From the NCBI GenBank assembly GCA_002633005.1, contig NMRA01000148.1:456259-520258 (forward strand): DNA of 64,000 bases, written 5' to 3'. Under the pieces are notes generated by a model. The model searched no databases. It had not been told where the DNA came from and worked only from the letters and a program-made list of their open reading frames with translations. Every line of letters starts with the position of its first letter. Within the stretch, counting starts at the first letter, position 1. Source of the stretch: Phoronis australis (taxonomy: Eukaryota; Phoronida; Phoronidae). A program made the translations under genes and the position numbers. Positions 26,001-38,000 of this stretch are shown piece after piece.

Positions 26001-29000
26001 TTGAGCCCCAACACGTTTTATGGTTCCAACCAGAACTCCGTTTCAAAAGAATTGTACAGCAAACAGTTCTCAACACTGAAATCATCTAAACCAAACTTGA
26101 ACTCTGCAAAAATGTCACAAAAAACAAAAAGGTGAACGTACGAATTATCCTCCCCATCTATGACTGGCCTGCAGTTCCTCACTCTGGGAGTTCCACCACC
26201 GTCGACTTCTGAAAATCAAGGATAATGTAGAAATTGGCCAACTACAGTTGCATGAAGGTACCTTTTGGATCCTTTAAAATTTTGATCCTTTCCTTATTAA
26301 CAGACAGGACTCATTGTAGCACTATGGCAACTCAACAGCATTGACTCAATCAAACCATTTCTATTCCGTGTAATGTAGTCGCAGACATCCACTAATCAAT
26401 CATCACTTACTATTTACTCTCACTCAAAACAACCTATCTGGTTCTTTTAGTTGCTGAGTAACAATCTACAAGTCTTGTGAGACAGATAATTTGTCATGTG
26501 CATGTTCACAACTTTACATCGTCAATACATAACATCCTAAATAGGCACTCAATCTCTTACGTCACATTCTGATTTGTCACTCCACAATAGTCACAATCCC
26601 AAAGTGTCGACTCACCTGGAAATGTGAACGTCTGCACGTGTATCTGGGGCGATGGTGCCGGTGATGACGACACCAGCCCCGACATGAATGGTGCCGGAGA
26701 GGAGGGCGTCGACGATGTACACGACGACGTGGAAGAACTTGAGCCTTGTGGGTGGTTGAAGATGGGAGCGGATCCAGCACGGGGGTGCACATCCCCAGAG
26801 CCAGGCAGGCTTGGTGAACCTGACACGGTGAATAGCACAGTGGAGTTTTTTACATGAAGTAGTGCACTGACTCTTTAATACTTCAGTAAATGCTTTTACT
26901 TAAAATGAAACGAAATGTTAGTTAACTGGAAACCGTTTCTAAGTGCGATGACAATCCTTTCCGAAACCGGAAGTGACATTCTCTTTGCCACTTTATGTGC
27001 GTTTGTCCATGTCTTTACAGTTTCTGCCTGGAAATACAGCTCTTATCTGAAAATTTGTTGCAGTAAATTTTAGGGAAATAATAATTTCCCAGAGCAGAAC
27101 TTTGGACTAATGGTGGAACAAACTGGTCAATCAGAACTTGAAAATATCTCAAAAAAACAACCATCAAGCTTATTCCAAGAGCAAAATTTACAACGTCACG
27201 TTGGATTCAGAGCCACAGATATTTTTTCACTGAGGTTGCTTTCACTCTAATCGAGTTGTCCACTTGATAAAGACCACTTAGAGGTTTGAAATTGGTGTCA
27301 GCCTTTTCCCTACTTAAATTTGATTTGAGGATTGGAAAGAGCCGACACTTTGCTATTGCTTCAGACCAGACTCAAACAAGTTGACATGTTACAGCCGGTT
27401 ATATATGGCTTGGTCTTGACCAATAACAAACTCTAGGTTCTTTCCAAGCCCCCAAACCACCTCTTCTTCATGTGAAAAACCAGTTGAGAACAATTTTGTA
27501 GCAAATCAAATGTTTGGTGGAACACAAGTTGACAGCAGCCTCAAGAGGCATGTTATGCTTCACGTAAGCTAACACATCACATTCATTTTTTACAAAGTTT
27601 TTCATTTCCACCAGGTCTTCAGCAAGAATTCCTCCCTCGAGGCAAACTAAATGTACAGGAAATCCTGTGGCTCCCGATAAACTTTAAAGGCATGTACCGA
27701 CAAAACGCAGCATGTCTCAATTCTATCATACACTAAACAGGTTATAAACGCACCTTCAGTCAAAAACTAACTTCTGATGTAGGGCATTTACTGTATAAAA
27801 TGTCGTAACTTGTTCACTTGCTCTTGTTAAAAACCAGGCTACATAGGTTGGCATTTCACGGCTGGTTAGTTTGTGCAACGGTCATGGACTCAACCATTGA
27901 GGAACAGTCAGCTCTTCCCAAGCTAAGAAATCAATCCTCATGTGAGTAAGGAAGACCCATTTTGTATCAATAAGTTGTCTGATACCAAAAGTGAGTTTAT
28001 GTGATGGCCGAAGGAGGATTAATATTTGCTTGCACCTGTCTTACCTGCACCAGAATCTCGTAGTGTATTGTAAAATGTGGTCAGAAGCTCATCAGGAAGA
28101 CCGCAGGCCGGAGCTGCTTTTGAAGCACAGTCTTTGTGACATTTAAACCTGTCGACAACACGAGCCAAATTAAAAAACCTGATAACTCACCGGGTAACTC
28201 ACAACAAGCAATCAAGGTGGTGAAGTGTCGACTTTCAGGTGCATGATGCGTATGTTGTGTGCTTTTGAGGACCATGTTGTTGATGACATATCCACAGTAA
28301 AATAATTTCAACTTCAAACAAAAAATTACTGGAAATTGTCTCTTTTCATTTTCCTAAGGCTTCTAATGTTGTTCTGAATGTCCACAATGTCTCAAAGATT
28401 GTCTAATGATAACTATGGTGCAGAACTTAAGTGATAAAGCATATAGCAAGCGCCACTTATCTTTTATCAGGGCTTGGAATGACCCATGACAAAAAAGAGG
28501 AAATTTTTTACTGCCCAACACACATTGCAATCTAAACAACCATACCTCAACAGATCCAAAGTAAACATTATTAAGACAAGATGCCCTGTAACTGTGTCGT
28601 GTAGGCAAAACGCACTCATCTTAAGCAGTACCTGACATCTATTTCAGCAACAATAATGAAGGAAATTAGATGCAACAAAAGATATTTTTTAAAATTAAAA
28701 TAATAAAGATAATGATGCAAAATTTGCAGTGTGAGTGACAGAAGCTTATTCTTGATTTGCTACAGGGAGACCTATAAAATTATTTTCAGTTCTTATAATT
28801 ACAATACAAAACTAGAAAGATTATTGTCACGGCGTGACAATAACGGACTCTGCGCGTGCGTATTACAGGAATTGTTATGGAATATCATTGACAGCAACCT
28901 GCTCACTAATATGAAAAGGAATTCTTTTAAACTGTAGGAGAAATTACATCTTATTATTTTGATGACCTTTGCACTAATTGATCCCTTCTGGTGCATTATG

Positions 29001-32000
29001 AACCCTGATGAGGGAATAAGTGTAAACTCGATTAAAAACGTGGTTAATGCTAAGAATCACAGGTATCTTACTTAAAGCACTTAAGAATACAAGATGAAAA
29101 AATTGGTCAAACTTTCAGAGGAAAAATGCACCTAATGACCTCATGGGTGCACCAAATGACCTGAAAATTTAGAATTCAAACTCAATCGCATCTACTAAAG
29201 AGATATGTAATTTTGAAGTCTCTAGCTTAAAATTTTAGTTTGCACTTAATGACCTTTGACCTATTTCTTCTGATTGGATGGGCCTATTGCTTTGTAAAAT
29301 AGGGGTATTCGAATGGCATGTTAGTTTACATTAGTGTGCTGAAATTGAAAAGGATTCCTTGAAAAAAAGCAGGAGATATAACATTTTGAAAGTTAAATGA
29401 CCTTTGCACTAACTGACCTGATCCGGTGCATTATAAGCATCGTAAGTAGAATTATTGCAAAGCCTGTAAAAAGTGTGTTTAATGCTGAGAATCACAGTTG
29501 TCTAACGGTCGACACATCAGAATACTTGGAGAATGAAAAAGACAAATTTTCAGAAGAAAAATGCACCTAATGACCCCATGGTTGCACCAAATGACCTGAA
29601 ACTTTGTATTAGGAATTGAATTAGATGTACCAGTCATACTTGTGAATTTGAAGTGTCTAGCACAAAATTTTAGTTTGCACCTAATGACCTTTGACCTGTT
29701 TTACCTTATTGGATAATTCGATTACTTAGAAAAGTAATTTTTTTAATTGTCTTGTTGAGTTATACCTGTGTACCAAATTTAAAAAGATAGCTTTTAAACT
29801 GAAGAATGAGTAGCATTTTGAAAATTATTTGACCTTTGCACCAAACAACCTTTTCCGGTACAATATGGAATATGATTATATAACGAATCAAAATTTATAT
29901 ACTGTCAAAAGTCATATGCTGAATTTAAAGACAGTACCTGCACCCAATTTGGAGTTATTAAGCCTCAAAATTGGTCGGAATAAGAATAAGAATAAGAATA
30001 AGAATAAAATTGAAGAAAACCCAGGAACAACAGTACTCTTCGCTTACACGCGCACAGTAATTATAAAAATCATTTTGAAAGTCGATCCAGAGATTATATG
30101 AAAAGCCTGAAATACATACACATTTAATTCGAACAAAAAATTAATTCCAATCCAAATAGAAAAAAGTCAAGACCAAAACCCGTGGGTCACTCATACCCTA
30201 ACTATTAGCATGGAAAAAATGAAAGTCATAAATAACAGAATACAGCAATCACAATCCTAAGTTGGACAAACTTTTCAGTTTCAAACAGTAATTACAGGAG
30301 TTAATTGATCATAAGCTACGCTGGTGTAGACAAACTATGTGACATAAAAAATAACTACAAGGACACTCAAAATAGGCTAGAGTTGTGTTTCATCGTTTTC
30401 AGGTGGTCCTCCGCGATTCGACCACGCATGCCGTAATTGTCCCTCTATCAAAGTTTACAGCGTGCAAACCCTGACCCTTGTTTGCGAACACATTGACCAT
30501 TTCTTTTATCCACTTTTCCACGAAATATTCTGTCTACTCTAAGCTCCACGCATTTTTGGCCGCAGAATCGCACTATTTGACACCGCGATTTAATACCATG
30601 TGCAGATGCCAATGACGAACCACGCTATCCCAGGTGCCCCGGCAATTATGATTTTCGTTAATCCAAAACATAAAGAGCAGTTTCCGCTTTTCGAGTCGTC
30701 GGCAACACCACGGTTAGAAACAAATTTGCCGAGGAAATTTTATGGCAAATCCATTTTTTTCCATGGAAATATAACAAAAATGCGCGGAGGGAATAAGAGA
30801 AAAAAGCGGAAATCCCCGTTTCCGCAGAAAATTCCAACCCTTGCTTTTATGAAGGAAATGAAACATTTCACCCCCAAAATGATGACATTTTAAAATAATA
30901 CATGGGAACATTACATTGTGAACTTCATAGAGTGTGCTCTCAAAACAAATTGAACCAGTTATTTTAACATTGTGCAAACTGTTTGTTTTTCAATATATTA
31001 AGTAATTTGCACTTGGTACACACAAGCTAGAAAGATTGGCACTACTCTGAGCTTCAGCTTGTTATAGTCTGACAAGTTAGGATGTAGGTCTGAGGACATC
31101 TTGTCAACAGTTAGTCAACTTAATGTCAAGAAAGGAAATTTTATTCATCAATCAAAATGGGAATCATCCAAGCAGAGTTATTAATGGCAAAAGTGCTTAT
31201 TGGTCACATCATTTATCGGTCACACAAACAAAGTGGCTACTGCTCCCGAACACTCAACAACATCCTGGGAGCTGGAGCTCAAACTAGATTGGAGAGGACC
31301 TCTAAGGTACTTACCGGCAATATCTACACACTTTCCCTTTGATCATGTTTTTCCGACAGATATCACACGAGCCCACAACAAACTTGCTGGTGAATCTAGG
31401 GGAACAAATGACCACATGAAGCACCCAAATAAATAATAGTCACTTACAAGTGCCCGGCATTTTGAGAACCAGTTTTCTTCACAGAATAACGGGCAACAAA
31501 CTGGTTCTCAAAAATCCAGGACCCCTGTTGGTGACTATTGCCTCCAAACGTGCAATGTGGGGTAACATAAGCACAATAGAGGTCACTGCTGGGCATCCAC
31601 ACACTACACCAGAGGGAATGTTGGGGATGACGCCAACACATTGGGCTAGGTTGATTTGAATACCACTTGCAACAGAATCTGTTTTAAAAACAAAATTCAT
31701 AACACACCACAAACACATTTTCACACTCCTTCATCAGTAACAGCTACCGATATCGAAGCTCTTAACATCTTTGTAGCGCTCCTGCCCTCTCTCCAAGAGG
31801 AATGCGGATGCACCACATAGCGCAGATTCGTGGGAAATCGTCTTTAATATCCCAGTAGCAACACATTCTTAGTCATTATTGGTTTGCTGTCCTGCTAACT
31901 ACCTCAAGCACTTGAGCATTTACAGGAATATTGAGCGATGTTTAGTGAATGAAAACTACGTTGGGAAATCCTGTTTCATACAATGGCAAGTGTTGAATGT

Positions 32001-35000
32001 TTTGATTCAATTTCGTGTTGGTCACAAAAAATCAAATCACGAAATCAGGCAAGTTGGCACTTTTTGTTTTAAATGGTAATACTGTGGTCAGAATGCACCT
32101 CACAAATGGTAATGCTGTGGTCAGAATGCACCTCACAAATGGTAATACTGTGGTCAGAATGCAGCTCACAAATGGTAATACTGTGGTCAGAATGCAGCTC
32201 ACAAATGGTAATACTGTGGTCAGAATGCACCTCACAAATGGTAATACTGTGGTCAGAATGCAGCTCACAAATGGTAATACTGTGGCCAGAATGCAGCTCA
32301 CAAATGTTATGTTTAGGCTTCAACCGCTTCATTCTTATTTTATCTTACTTTGAAGCTGGCTAATTTTGACCAGCCAAAGCAACACTCAATACACCTGAAA
32401 CTGCCACAAGCGAAGTCGAAAACAGGACAAAAACGATAAGCATAACACTGCCCAAGTAATAACCCTATTTGAGGCACGCTTTAGGTCAGAAATGCCCATT
32501 TCTGTCCATCTGCAGCCCGAGTTCAGTGCGACGGGCTCTCAGCAATACAACTTTCAACAGTTTTTACTCAGCGGTGATTTCCCACAACTCACTGCTCAGA
32601 CGACATAAAGTGCATTCCGTAAAAACGTCAATTAACAAAACAAGGCTGTTGCAGATGGTAGCAAGGTCGTGGCTGCAATAGTCATGCCACATTAGCTTAC
32701 TTGCACTGTCGACACCGATAGCCGTAGAACATTTGCCGTTGGCAATAGTCACATGTGCCTACAGTGAGTGTGCTGGAAAACCTTTTCAACAAAACATACA
32801 GTCCACTCAGTCACCAGGAAATAACATCATATACAGAATTCATTGTACCTTTATAAATGAGCCGTCACATTTAAAAACTTTGGGAAGCAAAATTTCCCTT
32901 GAAACATAGATGATTATTATCATATTCATCCATGTTCGGCTATGTAAAACCATCTTCTGGTTTTCCAAATTTTTACTATTAACACCCACCCTTAATATAC
33001 ATTGTAAGGAACTAACTCTCGTACCTAAAGCAGAAAACAAAAAACAACTTCCTGGAGTGAATTGGCAAGAGCAGTTGACAGTCACCCCAGTCAATTAAAA
33101 CGCCTTGGATGATAACCTAGATGAATAGTGTATTTGCAAATGTAGAACTCGCTAATTTTCGACAAGTCTGATGTCACATGCGGGTCCACATCGCGTAATG
33201 CCGTAGCCTTCTTGTCAGTGTTCTGTTTCAATTGGGAACAATAATACATTGTAACTTGCACACGCTTTCAAATTACAAACTTAAGACGACTACACGCGTT
33301 CAAAAATACATACTGCGGCGATAAACTCACCTGTGCTTTATTGAGTGAAGCATGCTGGGCCCACCAGCAGGGGTCTTTGGAGATCTGGGATTGATGTCTG
33401 CAACAGATATATGTCAAGTGGTTATTTCTAGGACATGGTACATAACCCGACTGACCATAATCTACACTTTAAACGCATGTTAAGAAGTTTTAAATTCAAT
33501 ACACAATGCATCGCATAAAACTTCTACATTGTGGCACAGAAGAATGACATGATTTGACAGCATGTGTATTCTATGGTGGTTTTGGGTTAAAATGAATCAA
33601 AACAGCCAAGTCAGAGATATCTCTTCTAAAACATCGGGACTTTGAGGAGACATAGCTTCCCACCATGCGCCATACAAAACTCATTTAAATTCAAGACTTG
33701 GGCCAGACTGATCATAACTATGGCCTCTCAAGTATGTGCCAAAAAGACCAGGAAGTTCCCGTAAAGATGAACGAATGCAAGCCGAACACACCGACACACA
33801 AAACGTTATTTCACGAATGCTCTGGAACTAACATGACAGTTGACGAGGGGAAATGGTATTCTATAACAGGCATTTCGCCAAAATCAAGGGCTGCAAGCAT
33901 AAGTAGTTGATGCAACAGGAAACAATGTTTTGTCTGATAAATTTCACGGCATACTGTACATGACTTGTGTTTAGTTTGCAGTCCATCATACCACTACAAA
34001 ATCTTTTACATGGCTATAAACCCAACTTCCGTAACCAAAATCAATTATTGATGAAATTGGTTTCACAATAGACGCGATTCTTGGGGTAGAAAAGAATCAA
34101 CTTGACTGTTCGTGGAGTGTCATTTTCGCCAAGCGTGGGGTCAAGGAATAACCAATTATGAGTTCTTTGCAAGACCAAAAATCACTTCTCATCTGCATAA
34201 AGAACAAGTTGAGGCCAACAGTAAGTGGTCTAAATTAAAATTCAGTTTCTTCAATGGATGTGTTTAAAATCCCTTCTCGTGCATCATTTTCAAAACAACT
34301 GAGTAATGAAGAAAGCACAAACACACAAATTCCACCTTCATGCAATACACTCAACTGCATCACATTCAAATTATTGTAAACTTTGACAGGATTAGTGCAA
34401 TAATTTAGGATCTGATGGCAGTCACAGTAAGTACAAAAAAATCCATGAAACAACAGTGACTTAATGACCAAGGTCAAATAATGACAACTCATAGTTTGTC
34501 CTAAAAAAGGAGGCCGACCAAGTGCCGACATCATGATAAAATAGCTACCATGGTAACCCTGCAGAAATGAATGTTTTTAAGGTTATGTATAACCCTAAAG
34601 AAATATCCTAAGTTGGCTAACTTCAGAATATCATTTCTCTCAAATGGCAGCTCGGAGTCTTATGAAACTTTCAAATACTATACTGTACTTTATGCAGTGT
34701 TCTTTAAAACTCCATTAGGAAATACAGTGTTCATAAAACCATTCCATTTTTGTACGATGGGCTATCAAAAAGAAAGACTTTGTGATGAATTTCATGAAAA
34801 AAGTCCTAACTTTAGAAAAAGAAAACAAGATACTGGTAATTTAAAAAACTGCAACAGCATTTTTGAGATTTCAAGTTGAACACTGATATCAAATAAAATT
34901 TGGTCATGTTATTGATGTTTGGTATGAATGTACCTTCCTTTTTAGCTAAATGTTACTAAAAGACATGGTCAAGACACCACTTATGAAAGACTGATATAAA

Positions 35001-38000
35001 CTCTAAAAACAAATTCTATATGCTTTCTGGTTTCAGAAAATGTATACTATAACTGAAACTTGGCTCAATACACTAACTAACCTTCTTAATCCTAAACAAA
35101 AATTTTGCAAATAATGTAAGTCAGCACACTGGAGGTGAAAACACAACAATAACATCGGTTACAAACACATCTTCTGTCAAAAAAATATTTTCGATTCAAA
35201 CCCCTTACACTAATAGAACTGGTCTCAGATGGTTCCTTGCTCAGTTTAGAAGTGATTTCTTGGCTTAGAAAAACTGACCTTTAGCCATTGCTTAATAGTT
35301 ATTTGAAAACAGAAGAATTTAGACCAGTTTTATAATGGTTACTTTCCCAAGTGATTACTTTTTGTCTGAAGGTGAGTTCATAGCAGCCATTAGGACATTG
35401 TGGACTCATCAAAACACCTACTAAGTCAACTCAAAAAGCAAACCCAATAGATTCTGAAGATCAACCACATTTGTGTTTAAAGCTTCCACTACTAACGAGA
35501 CTAATAACTGCCTCAACGATACTACCCATTCATAGCAGTGACAAAGAGCCAACATAATGTGAAACCCATGCAGTTACATGTACATCAATCCGACACCAGT
35601 GTCTTTGAGTATGTCTCACTCACGACTTCAGTTCACACGTGGTACAAAGCGTCACAGTCAAGCCAAACTGAGGGGGTTCTGACAAAAACAACATGGAACG
35701 AATAAATATGGCCAAAACAGTACAGCTCAAAAAATTAGGCACTGCTGAGTTAATACATGGTTTGATGTCATAAATTTGGACAAAGTTTGATTATTAAATA
35801 ACTTTGGTATGTTAACGACTGTTAGTAGTGTTAACTAAAAAAACAGTAGACACAATATGAAAATAGGGAGAGAAAAAGGTGCAGGCCCAAAATCAGTAAT
35901 TTTATTAAAATTAAAAACAGTATACCGACAAAGCAACTTGTCTCAAAAGGTTCACTAACATGAAAAGAGCAAAATCTGATAATTCAATAACTGAAAACCA
36001 GACACCATAGAAACTGTTGAAATTCGTTGGATTTTAAGGTAAAAATTTCCAGTAGAAGATGAACATTCTGATGTTATTCAATAAAATAGAGAATGAGCCA
36101 GGAAGACAAGGATGAAATTGGTGTGAATTAAACACAAACAGACTTCGTTAAATAAGAAAATGAATTTAAATAAGAGCATGAGAGTGCTAAGAAGGGACCA
36201 TGCATGACCATGCCACACTTGAATAGAAAGAACCCCCTCTCCTGAGACGTGAAGCAGTCACACGTGAGAGGCGCGCCCGTGGACATAATCAGAGACACCC
36301 GCACCGACGGGTTATACGACCCACACGCACTGGTCACGCGATGCGAGCTGTCAGTCGGCGGGGCGATTCTGTCGTCCAGGCGAGGGGATCGCACGGCTGG
36401 GGACTTGACAGGGGACACACCTCGACTGCTGCCTGTGTCAGAGCAGCTGTCCGCAGATTGGCGACGCACAGGGTGCATAGCCTCCAGACTTCCAGCCAAC
36501 GTCAGGTTGTTGGGTTTCTTTTTATTTCTGCAGACAAACAGTGACAAAACTATTAACAGGGGTGGTAATCAAATGCTTACTACGAGCCAAAAATGCTTAC
36601 CAAGAGAAGAAAGTCTCACTACATGAGTGCAACCCTTACCAAAGTGCACACCTGCAACTGTAACCATGCATAAAGAACACTTACTAGGCCAAAAGCATAG
36701 TTTGTTCTAGTCTACGATTTTATTTAACTTGATGTGGTATCTTTCCAGTTGAATATTTTTCGAAAAAGAAAAATCACCTGATATCGGCAAATGTGGTGCG
36801 TCTTGTGACCCTAATGCAGGCAAGGCAGTGGTAGTAACCCTATCTATAGCCACTTGCGGTCTATCACGATGTGATAGTGGTTAACTTGGCAAGCCGCAAG
36901 ATTTCAAAAGTTGCTTGCATACATTTTTGTGGCATTTGGAAAAAGCTTGAGAAAGTGGCTAAAGCTGATGTGGACAAGCCAATTTTTTCCTTTAAGCAGT
37001 GAGGCGCATATTTCAAAATGAGTCTTGGTGCACACCGGAACCAAAAATAACAGTTTTTACATGGTACAAGTTTAATGGATAGAGTTAATGGTTAGATTAC
37101 TGTTCTTCCATTAGGTAATATAGACCACGTTAACTTTGTACAACTCAAAACATCTCCATATAAGGTGGCATGCATACATCAATGACAGATATAAGAAATC
37201 ATTAAAAAGGAAAACAACAAAAGTTGAATAATAACAAAATAAGCAGTTTCTTTTTGAGAAAAATGTTTTGTTTTTTTGACAAATTATGAATAAAACTGTC
37301 TCCTATCACGAGTCTCACGATTCATGCATTCATGATACAACGGAAAATAAATATTGTGAGGTGCATAAGATGTCATGACACAGCATACTAAATTTGAGTC
37401 ACTAACACTTAATGGGGCATTATCGGTGAGAAAAGTGATTTTCTGTGATCCGCCTCAGTGCAGAATCAACCCTACAACTCTTGCAGTTGCAGTCAATAGC
37501 TTAGCTAGTGGAGCTGAACCCACTCCATCAATGGCAGCATATTATACAAGTATTTAACTAGTAAAGTCACTAGCTTTTATTTCAGCAAATGTCTGGCAGA
37601 CAACTGCAAGAACTGCAATTTGCAAGAGAATGACACAAACAACGGATTTTGCCACTTCATACCCTCGGTCAAAGTTAATAACCTCAAAGTCTATCCCATC
37701 CAACAATAACCCAAAAATGCGTTTTTTGACCGCAAAAACCGACAATGCCTCTTTCAGGGCACAGGCACATAGGTTTCTTGATCAAGTCATACCTATTATT
37801 TTTCCCATCTCCCCCGTCCACACGCTGGCCCAGCTGTGACTCATGTGAACGACTCTTGCTAAGCGGAAACCCATCTGGCAGCAGCTTCATTCGTCGATTT
37901 GGTGGCGGCGTGGCGGGGAACCTTCTCGCTGTAGTTGTTGTTGACCCTGTCGTGCGGAAGTTCGCCGTGGTGCTGTTGGGCGGTGTTTTGGACCGTGTCG

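Larger units (their letters stand above)
28961..29829. repeat. Diverged ~430-bp tandem duplication with TGACC-rich blocks
   Basis: Two units, about 28961-29398 and 29399-29829, each begin TGACCTTTGCACTAA and continue through GGTGCATTATAA/GAAC, TTTAATGCT(A/G)AGAATCACAG, ATGCACCTAATGACC, ACCAAATGACCTGAAA and TTTTAGTTTGCAC. A third unit starts at 29830 and fades. In the KSR intron between exons 7 and 8, counting upstream of exon 8. Confidence 0.8.

Noticed and set aside
26624-26857. 77-codon acidic plus-strand frame
   Set aside because: Antisense shadow of KSR exon 9 with the Ser/Pro-rich sequence read backwards.
32015-32363. Four overlapping open frames with 11-residue repeats
   Set aside because: They are the 33-bp minisatellite read in several frames; no splice context or protein similarity.
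34571-34879. 102-codon frame resembling the one at 15976-16188
   Set aside because: Both lie in copies of dispersed repeat A; the shared residues reflect repeat similarity, not a gene family.
36249-36626. 125-codon plus-strand frame
   Set aside because: Antisense shadow of KSR exon 5.
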